64,000 bases of DNA from Sphaerobacter sp. (lineage in GTDB: Bacteria; Chloroflexota; Chloroflexia; Thermomicrobiales; Thermomicrobiaceae). Under the pieces are notes generated by a model that saw nothing but the letters and a program-made list of their open reading frames with translations, was not told where the DNA came from and did no database searches. Positions 44,998 to 52,369 of this stretch are shown here, piece by piece. Every line of letters begins with the position of its first letter. The first letter of the stretch is position 1. Location: positions 25,445-89,444 of the forward strand of contig JASBVL010000024.1 in the NCBI GenBank assembly GCA_029961075.1. The letters run 5' to 3'. A program made the position numbers and the translations under genes.

Positions 44998-45876
44998 TCA
45001 GCTCACCAGTCGCGCCAATGCTGCGACGGCGTGACCCCGCGCCGCAAGCCGTTCGAGTATTTCCCGGACGCGCTCTCGCTCGCCCTCCATCACGACTCGC
45101 GTAAAGAATTGCGCCTCACACTCATCAATCTCGCGCCCATCTCTGGCGCCGGCATACACCAACGGAAGTGTGCGCTTCCCACGCTCACGATCCGTCTTCA
45201 CAGCGCCCACGGCTGCGTCCTGCAGATCGTTGGCGAGTTGCTCCACCGTTCCGAGGTGTCGACCGAGCGACTCATAGAGCGCCAGTTCGTTCTCATCCTG
45301 CGTCCCGACGAGCGCTCCGAGGCGACACGCCGCTGCGGCGAGTTCACCTCCCTTTCGCCGACCAATGTCGAGTGCTTCATCGAGCGAAAGATCAGGTCGG
45401 CCCTCGCTGGCCAAATCGAGGTACTGGCCACCGCCGGCAGTCAACGCGCAGCGCGACAGGCCCTGGATGAACGCCGGGATCCGGTCCGCCGGCAACCCAA
45501 CCTCCTCGAGTCGACCAAGGAGCTCGTAGGCCAGCACCAAGAGGGCACCAGCGACTCCGACCGCCTGGCCGATACCCGCCGTGTCGATCAAGGGTGATGG
45601 GTCGCCATCCTGGATGTCATCCAAGACGTCCAACGCAGCCATGAAGACTTCCACCGCAGCGGCGACCTGCGCGGCTGGCAAAGCCGGACCGCGCACGGCG
45701 ACCGACACCGCGAGAACAAGAACTGGCCAGCGCGGCTCGAGGTCTCCGCTCAGGACCTTGCCGCGCTGGCGGAGCGGTATGCACAGGAGGTCGCGATACG
45801 CATCGGGGATGCAGGCCGCTGCGACAGCAGTCTCAACGATCTGTCGCACGTTTTGTATGCCGGCCGGTGTGAGCAA
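44998..45876 (-). CDS. ComQ-like polyprenyl synthase/peptide prenyltransferase
   Basis: 292 residues with the isoprenyl-diphosphate synthase fold: first Asp-rich motif DDIQD (86-90) in AALDVLDDIQDGD, QYLDL (151-155), KGGEL (175-179) and second Asp-rich motif NDLQD (216-220), then GKRTLPLVYA. This short form with a degenerate second motif is that of ComQ, which prenylates the tryptophan of the ComX pheromone, rather than of long-chain synthases. The start is TTG at 45876, with GGGAAG nine nt upstream; no ATG or GTG is available in frame between it and the peptide gene's stop. It lies between the peptide gene (54 bp upstream) and the receptor gene. Confidence 0.85.
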   Translation of the reverse strand: MLTPAGIQNVRQIVETAVAAACIPDAYRDLLCIPLRQRGKVLSGDLEPRWPVLVLAVSVAVRGPALPAAQVAAAVEVFMAALDVLDDIQDGDPSPLIDTAGIGQAVGVAGALLVLAYELLGRLEEVGLPADRIPAFIQGLSRCALTAGGGQYLDLASEGRPDLSLDEALDIGRRKGGELAAAACRLGALVGTQDENELALYESLGRHLGTVEQLANDLQDAAVGAVKTDRERGKRTLPLVYAGARDGREIDECEAQFFTRVVMEGERERVREILERLAARGHAVAALARLVS

Positions 45877-45930
45877 TGCGCCTGACTTCCCGACGCTAAC
45901 CGCAGGTGGTGAGCATTCTGGCTCTGAGAC

Positions 45931-46140
45931 CTACGACCACCACCCCAGCGACGTGACCGGCCCCGCGTTCAGCTTCTGGCCGCCGGCGAGCTGTAGACAC
46001 AGCTTGCTCAGCGCCGCGTGCTCGGCGGGACCCAGCCGGTACTCGCTCAGCGCCGACGCCGAATCCGCGATCGCCTGCGACCGAAATTCCGCGTCGGTGA
46101 ACAAGCGGCGAATGATCGTCTCGACGGTCCGCAGATCCAC
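45931..46140 (-). CDS. ComX-like pheromone/peptide precursor
   Basis: 69 residues from a GTG start with an excellent Shine-Dalgarno site (AAGGGGAGG at 46146-46154). The N-terminal part (TVETIIRRLFTDAEFRSQAI, then ALSEYRLGPAEHAALSKL) looks like a small helical leader of the kind that precedes modified core peptides, similar in pattern to the N-terminus of ComX. The C-terminus is KLNAGPVTSLGWWS: two adjacent tryptophans two residues from the end, where ComX has its prenylated tryptophan. It is first in an operon with the ComQ-like enzyme and the ComP-like receptor. Direct sequence identity to ComX is low and I rely on context, length and the tryptophans. Confidence 0.75.
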   Translation of the reverse strand: MDLRTVETIIRRLFTDAEFRSQAIADSASALSEYRLGPAEHAALSKLCLQLAGGQKLNAGPVTSLGWWS

Positions 46141-46164
46141 GGCAACCTCCCCTTGAACCAGAAC

Positions 46165-46210
46165 GGATACGGCAGCGGTATTCTACCGTATCCTACCCTA
46201 CTCTAGACAA
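46165..46210 (-). promoter_or_regulatory. Promoter with inverted-repeat operator for the peptide/prenylase/receptor operon
   Basis: On the minus strand TTGTCT (46205-46210), 19-bp spacer, TAGAAT (46180-46185). The -10 lies inside an inverted repeat GGATACGG (46165-46172) / CCGTATCC (46186-46193). The repeat would cover the -10 and start site, so a repressor or response regulator could bind there. Leader to the GTG at 46140 is about 30 nt. Confidence 0.5.
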
Positions 46211-46302
46211 GACCTTTCCACGTCAGTGCCACCGCAAAGGCACCTTGGCGGGAAGTACATGAGTCCCGAGTGCCTACGATCGGCCCAGTCGGAACGGGCT
46301 CC

Positions 46303-46540
46303 ATCACGCGTGATGCGTCACGCGTCACGCATGTTCCGTGACGCGTGTTGCGTGTTCCGGGGTCCGCGTGGCGCGGTGTATGTCGTGGCGCGGAGCGCGT
46401 AGTGGGTGGTGCATGGGGAGCGTGTTCCGTTGTCCTCACCTGTGGCCACTCTCCCATCCGGGGCAGGGGGATCACACGGAGTACGGAATACGCAATACGG
46501 AACACGCATCACGCATCACGCATGACGCATGACGCATGAC
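46303..46540. repeat. Element with inverted CGTGATGCG / CGCATCACG arms and heptamer array
   Basis: Left arm 46303-46359 (ATCACGCGTGATGCGTCACG, then CGTGTTGCGTGTTCCG), right arm 46481-46540 (TACGGAATACGCAATACGGA, ACACGCATCACG). The right arm ends in five 7-bp units CGCATCA/CGCATGA at 46506-46540, directly abutting the radical SAM stop at 46541. The 45-bp right arm recurs at 60449-60493. Confidence 0.6.
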
Positions 46541-48016
46541 TCAGAACCCCGCCGTCTCCGGCCGCTGGTAGGCGAGCACCCGCTGCAGCGCCTGCAGCTC
46601 CCACGGGTGCCGGTACCACTGCAGGTGGTAGCGCCAGGCGCTGATCCCCCGCAGCAGCCAGCGCCAGCGCCGCCGCAGGCGCGCGTCGGTGATGGTCGGA
46701 TAGTAGGCGTTCAGCACGCGCTCGAAGTCATGCACCTGGCGGCGCAGCGGATCGTCGAGCCACGGCGTGTGCGCGCTGCGCCGCTGGGCGAACTCGTGCC
46801 ACGCGGGGCTGATCCACTCGTCGAGCGTCTCCGGGAAGCGGAAGCCCTGCGCCTTGGCCTGCTCGTACAGCTCGCCCGCCAGCGGCACCGGCGTGTACAT
46901 GTAGAGGATGATCTCGGCATCGGGGTTGACGCGCTTGACGGTGCGGATGAAGGCCAGCGTCTGCCGCACGTCGGTCTCGGGGTCCGGCGGGTTGCCCAGC
47001 ACGAAGGAGAACTCGGGCACGATGCCGTACTCGCGCATCTTGGCGGCGATGGCCAGCGTCTTCTCGGTCGAGGCGCTCTTGCCCTTGTTCATCCGCTGCA
47101 GTGTCTCGTTGGAGCCGGACTCGGCGCCCAGAAAGACCATGCGCAGGCCGCTGTCGCGCATCAGCGCCCAGGTGCGGTCGTCGTAGCGCAAGAGCGTGTC
47201 GATGCGCCCCTCGCCCCACCAGGCGATGCCCAGGCCGCGGATGCGCTCGGCGAACTCGGCCGTGCGCGCCTCGTGCACGAAGAAGTTGTTGTCGTAAAAC
47301 TCGACGGCGTCGACGCCCCACTGGTCCACCAGGCGGCGCGCGACCGCCGCCGTCCGCTCGGCCGACTGCGCGAGCCAGCGGCCGTTCACCATGTTGACCA
47401 CCGCGCAGAAGTTGCAGAAGAAGGGGCAGCCGTAGCTGGAGTGGTGCGGCAGCGTGCGCCGGCCGAGGAAGGTCGGCCGGATGTAGCGCGCCACGTCGAC
47501 GCGGTGGTACGGGTAGTCGGGCAGCCGGTCGGGGTGGGGGATCGGCGGCATGCCGGTCGTCACGATCTCGCCGCGCTCCGGGTGGCGGTAGGCGAGGCCG
47601 GGGATGGTGGCGAGGTCCGTGCCGTCGCGGAGTGCGTCGAGCAGCGCGACGAAGGTGACCTCGCCGTGGCCGCGGACGACGTAGTCGACGAAGTCGGACC
47701 GGAGGCAGACGTCGTAGTGCTGCGTCGGGAAGTAGCCACCCCAGACGATGGTCAGGTCCGGGTGCAGCGCCTTGAGCTGGCGGCTGAGCGGGACCGCGTG
47801 GCTGAGCTGCGGGCCCGGCATGACGGTCACGCCGAGGACGCGGGCGCTGGTCTCGCGGATGGCGCGGTCGACGGCGGCGACCGGTTCGGGCTCCAGATTG
47901 CCGTCGACGATGCGGTAGTCGTACCGGCCCTCCAGCAGCGCGCCGAGTGCCAGCAACGACATCGGGAGCACCGGCTTGCGCCGAGCATTACTGGGTGGGT
48001 TGTACAGGATCAGCAT
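46541..48016 (-). CDS. B12-binding radical SAM protein
   Basis: 491 residues. N-terminal cobalamin-binding Rossmann domain (MLILYNPPSNARRKPVLPMSL ... VWGGYFPTQHY), then the radical SAM cluster motif CPFFCNFC (C-x3-C-x2-C), AESGSNETLQRMNKGKS, and a C-terminal helical region with paired Trp/Tyr/His residues. Such enzymes methylate or rearrange unreactive carbons on lipids, peptides or antibiotics. It overlaps the double methyltransferase gene by 7 bp and is the last gene of a four-gene operon. Substrate unknown. Confidence 0.9.
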   Translation of the reverse strand: MLILYNPPSNARRKPVLPMSLLALGALLEGRYDYRIVDGNLEPEPVAAVDRAIRETSARVLGVTVMPGPQLSHAVPLSRQLKALHPDLTIVWGGYFPTQHYDVCLRSDFVDYVVRGHGEVTFVALLDALRDGTDLATIPGLAYRHPERGEIVTTGMPPIPHPDRLPDYPYHRVDVARYIRPTFLGRRTLPHHSSYGCPFFCNFCAVVNMVNGRWLAQSAERTAAVARRLVDQWGVDAVEFYDNNFFVHEARTAEFAERIRGLGIAWWGEGRIDTLLRYDDRTWALMRDSGLRMVFLGAESGSNETLQRMNKGKSASTEKTLAIAAKMREYGIVPEFSFVLGNPPDPETDVRQTLAFIRTVKRVNPDAEIILYMYTPVPLAGELYEQAKAQGFRFPETLDEWISPAWHEFAQRRSAHTPWLDDPLRRQVHDFERVLNAYYPTITDARLRRRWRWLLRGISAWRYHLQWYRHPWELQALQRVLAYQRPETAGF

Positions 48017-49728
48017 AGGTCTACGGCCCTCACCCCCGACCCCTCTCCCGACTCTGGGAGAGGGGAGATGACAGCAGCGGTCAGTCGGTAGATGCGGAGC
48101 ACCTCGTTGATGAGATCCCGCTCGGCGACGACCTCGATCGCGAGCCCGGCGTCGGCCGCAGCGTGGAGGAAGCCGGGCGCGTCGCCGTCGGAGGAGAGGA
48201 CCACCAGCGCGCAGCCGCCTTCCGTCAGGTGGCTCGCCAGCTCCGCCGCGAAGCGCTCGGCCACGTCCGGCGAGCGCCAGGCGCGGTCGAACTCATCGCG
48301 CGGGATGCCGCGGTAGAAGGGTGGGTTGAACAGCACCAGGTCGAAGCGCTCGCCCGCCACCGGCCCGAAGAGGTCCCCCTGGCGGACGTCGATCCGGTCC
48401 TGGACGCCGTTGGCGACGGCGTTGATCCGCGCGCAGCGCACGGCGGCCGGGTTGATATCGACCGCGACGACGCGGGCCGCCTGCTGGGCGGCGACGACCG
48501 CCCCGACGCCGGAGCCGGTGCCGAGGTCCAGCACCGTGCCGCCGGGCGGGACGAGCCCCTCGCCCACCTCGGCCAGGTAGGCGCCGCTGCGGAACAGGAC
48601 CGGGTTGAAGACACCCGGCAGCACGACGATGTCACGTCCGGCCACCCGCTCGGTTCGCGCCCGGTCGAGCCGATCCCAGCCGCGGAGCCGCGCCTGCCAG
48701 CGCAGCCCCCGCCGCCAGACGGCGCGGAGCGCGCGGGACCGGCGGGCCACGGGCGGATTGGCGGGGTCCGCGGCGATGCGCTCCCCGGCGATGACGAGGA
48801 AGCGTGCCGGCTCGCGGTGCCCGCGGAGCCGCGCCCGCCAGGGGCGGAGCGCCCAGCGCCAGCCGTACCAGGGCGCGTGGAGGCGCCAGCGGACGCCGAG
48901 GGTCGCCGCGAGCGCGTCCAGCCGGTCGTAGGTCAGGAAGCCCTCGCTCGGCAGGCTGTTCGAGGGGAAGCCGAAGCGCTGGGTGAACGCTGCTTCCCGC
49001 TCCCGCAGCATCTGCTCACCGCTGCGCGCGTCGCGGTAGATCGGCGAGTCGAGGATCACGAGCTGCCCGTCCGGCCGCAGCGCGCGGAGCGCCTCCCGCA
49101 GCGTCGCCGCGTAGTCGGCGGAGTAGTGGAGGGAGGCGTTGAAGATGACCAGGTCGGCCTGTCCGTCGGCGAAGGGGAGCCGGTCGAACTCGGCCTGGAC
49201 CGGCGTGAAGACGGCGTCGTAGTGGACATAAGCACCGAGGCCGTCGTACCGGTCGGTGAGGAGGTCGACCGCCGCGACAGCGTGGCCGCGGCGCGCCAGG
49301 CGGTAGCTGAGCCAGCCGTTGCCGGCGCCCAGGTCGAGGATGCGCAGGCCGAGGCCCCGCCGCGCCTCAAGCGGCGCGAGGATGCGCTCGACGAACGCCT
49401 GGTAGCTGACGGCCCGGATCCGCCAGTCGTCCCGGAAGCGCCCGCTCAGGTCGTCGAAGGGGAGGGCGCGGTAGTAGCTCGGGAGGTCGTGGCCGCGGCC
49501 CTCGGCCCGCCGCACGGCCGTGTACTCGGCCAGGAACTGCGTGAAGGATGGCGCGCGCTCGGGCAGCAGGAAGCGCCAGATCCCGCCCTCGGCTGCAAAG
49601 GTGTCCCCCTCGGCTGGGCAGCGGACCACCCCCTCCCCGGTCCGCTCCAGCGGCGCACGGCAGCGGGGGCAGGCGAGGGTCAGGCCGCTGGCGCGGGCTG
49701 GAGCCGCGGCCTGCTCGCTTCTGATCAC
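48010..49728 (-). CDS. Fusion of two class I SAM methyltransferase domains with an N-terminal zinc ribbon
   Basis: 572 residues from a GTG start at 49728 (GGGAGGGATGCCCG upstream). Residues about 20-45 hold a Trm112-like ribbon (CPRCRAPLE...CPAEGD). First methyltransferase: ILDLGAGNGWLSYRLARRGH with a small-molecule-type Rossmann fold. Second domain after a basic linker: TVLDLGTGSGVGAVVAAQQA and LFNPPFYRG, the NPPF motif of PrmC/HemK-type N-methyltransferases. The last ~15 residues (PLPESGEGSGVRAVDLC) are encoded by an intergenic GGGAGAGGGG repeat, so the C-terminus has read into repeat sequence. Overlaps the upstream methyltransferase stop by 4 bp. Confidence 0.88.
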   Translation of the reverse strand: MIRSEQAAAPARASGLTLACPRCRAPLERTGEGVVRCPAEGDTFAAEGGIWRFLLPERAPSFTQFLAEYTAVRRAEGRGHDLPSYYRALPFDDLSGRFRDDWRIRAVSYQAFVERILAPLEARRGLGLRILDLGAGNGWLSYRLARRGHAVAAVDLLTDRYDGLGAYVHYDAVFTPVQAEFDRLPFADGQADLVIFNASLHYSADYAATLREALRALRPDGQLVILDSPIYRDARSGEQMLREREAAFTQRFGFPSNSLPSEGFLTYDRLDALAATLGVRWRLHAPWYGWRWALRPWRARLRGHREPARFLVIAGERIAADPANPPVARRSRALRAVWRRGLRWQARLRGWDRLDRARTERVAGRDIVVLPGVFNPVLFRSGAYLAEVGEGLVPPGGTVLDLGTGSGVGAVVAAQQAARVVAVDINPAAVRCARINAVANGVQDRIDVRQGDLFGPVAGERFDLVLFNPPFYRGIPRDEFDRAWRSPDVAERFAAELASHLTEGGCALVVLSSDGDAPGFLHAAADAGLAIEVVAERDLINEVLRIYRLTAAVISPLPESGEGSGVRAVDLC

Positions 49729-50609
49729 CGGGCATCCCTCCCATCCCGCCTTCCGACCGGCCCGGCGCTCCGCTCCAGCACCACCAGGTAGTGATCGTTG
49801 AGCCAGGTCCAGGGGAAACGACCGGCAATCCGGTCCTCCAGGCGCGCCAGGTGGGCAGCGGCGCGTGGCCAGCGCTCCACCAGCCCGGCGAGGTACGACG
49901 GTGGCAGCAGGACCCCGATCCCGGCGGTCGTCACGGGGCGGAACGTGGGGGCGAACTCGGCGCACAGCCGCCGGGGCGTCGGGTACCAGACTCGGGTGGA
50001 GGCCCCGCCCCCCGTGTGCGCCACCGTGCCCGCGCGCCCGGCGGTGAGCCGGCGCAGGGCCCGCCGCGGCTGGCCATGCGCGAGGTGCCAGCCGATCTCC
50101 CACGGGCAGAGCGGGCTCATCAGCACCAGCACGACCCGCCCACCTGGTCGGACCCAGTCGGCCAGGGACGCCGCGAGGGCGCGGCGGTCGGGCAGGCAGT
50201 TCAGCGCGCCGAAGGAGGAGAAGGCGCCGTCGAAGGGCCCGCACCCCGGCGCGCTCCCCGCAGCGACCAGGACGTGCTCGAGCGAGTGCCGGCTCAGGTC
50301 GAGCTGCGCGAGCTGGACCCGCCCCGCGACCCCAGCGGCGCGGACCTTCTCCCGCGCGCGGGCCAGCATCGCGGCCGAGGCGTCGAGCGCGAGCACCTCG
50401 ATGCCGCGCTGCGCGAGGTGCACGGCGTCCTCGCCGGTGCCGCAGCCCAGCTCCAGCACCCGGTCGCCGGGGCGGAAGGCCGCGTCGAGGTGGCGCCAGA
50501 CGGCGGTGCGCAGCAGGCGCCCGAGCGGGCGCTGGGTGAAGCTGGCGTCGTAGGCGCCCGCCGCGGCGTCGAAGGGTGCGGCCCGGCCGGCGCTGGTCGG
50601 CGCTGCCAT
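49725..50609 (-). CDS. Class I SAM-dependent methyltransferase
   Basis: 294 residues. Motif I is VLELGCGTGEDAVHLAQRGI, followed by VLALDASAAML and the catalytic-domain strand FDGAFSSFGALNCLPD. The C-terminal part carries Trp/Pro-rich segments that may bind a lipid or aromatic acceptor. Sits between a radical SAM gene (2-bp gap) and the double methyltransferase (4-bp overlap), so it acts in the same pathway. Acceptor unknown. Confidence 0.9.
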   Translation of the reverse strand: MAAPTSAGRAAPFDAAAGAYDASFTQRPLGRLLRTAVWRHLDAAFRPGDRVLELGCGTGEDAVHLAQRGIEVLALDASAAMLARAREKVRAAGVAGRVQLAQLDLSRHSLEHVLVAAGSAPGCGPFDGAFSSFGALNCLPDRRALAASLADWVRPGGRVVLVLMSPLCPWEIGWHLAHGQPRRALRRLTAGRAGTVAHTGGGASTRVWYPTPRRLCAEFAPTFRPVTTAGIGVLLPPSYLAGLVERWPRAAAHLARLEDRIAGRFPWTWLNDHYLVVLERSAGPVGRRDGRDAR

Positions 50610-50611
50610 CG

Positions 50612-52009
50612 CTACCCTCGCTCCACCTCGTGCTGCGTCGCCAGCATGCCCAGCCGGCCGATGCGCGCGTTCACCACCGCCTTTGCCAGCCGTCGGTAGT
50701 CACGCTGCGGGCGCTGGCGCTCCCGGTGCGCCGCCACCTCGTTGACCATCCAGCGCGTGGCGTAGCGGTAGAAGCGCCGCGAGTGCCGCCCGGCGACGGT
50801 GAAGTCCCGGTCGGAGCCTTCGTCCCAGGGTTTCAGCGGGATGACGCGATCCTTGACCGCCTCGTAGTAGGGCGTGTTCTTGATCGGATAGGCGACCGTC
50901 GTCAGGAACAGGTCCGGGTTGGCCGCCTTCAGGTGCTCGACGGTGGCCTCCAGGTCGGGCAGCTCCTCGCCCTCGTAGCCGAGCATGATGAACATGCCCG
51001 CCTCGATCCCGTAGCGCTGGAGCAGGTGCACCATCTCCCGCACGCGATCGGCCTTGGTGCGACGGCGCATCGCGTCCAGGATGCGCTGCGAGCCGGACTC
51101 GGCGCCGATCCACAGGCGGAAGCAGCCCATGTCGCGCAGCGTGCGGATGATCTCCTCGTTCAACCGGTCCTCGCGCGAGATCGTCTCGAACGGGATGCGG
51201 ATCCCCCGGCGCTCTAGCTCGGCGGCGTAGCGGAAGAACCAGCCCTTGTGGATGGTGAACACGTCGTCGGCGTACCACACCATGTCGGGCTGGTAGGTCT
51301 CGATGATCGTCTCCAGCTCGTCGGCCACGTTCTCCGGCGAGCGGCGCCGGTGGCTGTAGCCGTACACCGCGTGGCTGCACCAGGTGCAGGTGTAGGGGCA
51401 GCCGCGCGCGGTGATGAGCGAGACCGAGCCGCGGCCGTGGTGCTCGCGCCAGACGCGCACGTAGTGCGGGATGTCGATCGCCGCGCGATCGGGGAAGGGC
51501 AGCTCATCGAGCCGTGGGATGTAGGGGCGCGGCTCGGTGCGGGCCAGCCGCCCGTCGTCGTCGCGGTAGACGATCCCCTGGATGTGGGCCATGCCGGTCG
51601 GCCCGTAGCGCGCGAGGTGGGGGAGCAACTCCGCCAGGGTGAGCTCCCCCTCGCCGATGACCACCACGTCCGCCCCGCGCGTCAGGTACTCCTCCGGGTA
51701 GTTGGCCGGCTCCGGGCCGCCGACCACCACGGTCGCCCCGACCGCTTTGGCGAGCCGCATCGCCTGCACCACCCGCGGCCGGGTCATCAGGTTGGCGTAC
51801 AGGCCGACGATGGGCGGCCGCTCCCGCACCAGGTACGCCTCAAACGCCTCCGGGCTGCGGAAGGTCGTGTCGAAGACACGCACGTCGAACCCGCGCGCCT
51901 TGAGGTAGGCCGACAGGTAGAGGATGCCGAGCGGGGGGTACGGCTTCATGACCTGCAGCTCGTGCGGATCCTGGTACAGGTAGTAGCCGTGGGTCAGCAG
52001 GATATCCAT
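50612..52009 (-). CDS. B12-binding radical SAM protein
   Basis: 465 residues: B12-binding domain (MDILLTHGYYLYQDPHELQV ... VVVGGPEPANYPEEYL), radical SAM motif CPYTCTWCSHAVYG, VWYADDVFTIHKGWFF and GAESGSQRILDAMRRRTK. Strong internal similarity to the proteins at 46541 and 52370 (all share ENVADEL and AESGSQRIL-type blocks). First gene of the four-gene operon; upstream is 360 bp of repeats. Confidence 0.9.
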   Translation of the reverse strand: MDILLTHGYYLYQDPHELQVMKPYPPLGILYLSAYLKARGFDVRVFDTTFRSPEAFEAYLVRERPPIVGLYANLMTRPRVVQAMRLAKAVGATVVVGGPEPANYPEEYLTRGADVVVIGEGELTLAELLPHLARYGPTGMAHIQGIVYRDDDGRLARTEPRPYIPRLDELPFPDRAAIDIPHYVRVWREHHGRGSVSLITARGCPYTCTWCSHAVYGYSHRRRSPENVADELETIIETYQPDMVWYADDVFTIHKGWFFRYAAELERRGIRIPFETISREDRLNEEIIRTLRDMGCFRLWIGAESGSQRILDAMRRRTKADRVREMVHLLQRYGIEAGMFIMLGYEGEELPDLEATVEHLKAANPDLFLTTVAYPIKNTPYYEAVKDRVIPLKPWDEGSDRDFTVAGRHSRRFYRYATRWMVNEVAAHRERQRPQRDYRRLAKAVVNARIGRLGMLATQHEVERG

Positions 52010-52369
52010 CGTGCCTGATGTCCTCCGTCTCGCGCTCGTCCGCGCCGTCCTGGGCCGCCTCCCCTGAGTCGGTTTTCCGGTCGGGGATGGCCTTGTGCCC
52101 TCCCGCCCGACCTCGGGCCCTGCCGCGCGGGAGTCGGTCGGGGCGGGCCGTGTGCCGAACGGAGCCTCGCCGGCCCCAGCGTCGGGGCGGCCTCCGTGTG
52201 GTAGGGGAGGGCCTTGTGCCCTCCCGGCGTGGACGCTGGCGGCCCCGTTGGGGACAAGCCCCGCCCCGACCAGAACGGCCCGCCGGACCGATCACGGGAG
52301 CCAGCGCACTCACGACGACAGCCCCGCTCGGCATGACCGCACCGCTCCGCATGACCCCGTTCGCTTCCG
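52010..52369. repeat. Cluster of GGTAGGGG/GGTCGGGG elements
   Basis: Four related units: 52077-52108 (GGTCGGGGATGGCCTTGTGC), about 52137-52160, 52200-52226 (GGTAGGGGAGGGCCTTGTGC) and the reversed 52250-52271 (ends CCCGCCCCGACC). The last pair forms a 72-bp inverted element like that at 38503. No gene in this gap. Confidence 0.65.

Noticed and set aside
45931..46140. Nif11-type or lasso-peptide precursor instead of ComX-like
   Set aside because: No lanthionine, cyclodehydratase or lasso-cyclase gene is adjacent; the only modifying enzyme in the operon is the polyprenyl synthase, which targets Trp in ComX.
46309..46540. Possible CRISPR array
   Set aside because: Units are 7 bp without spacers; no 25-35 bp repeats alternating with unique spacers and no cas genes nearby.
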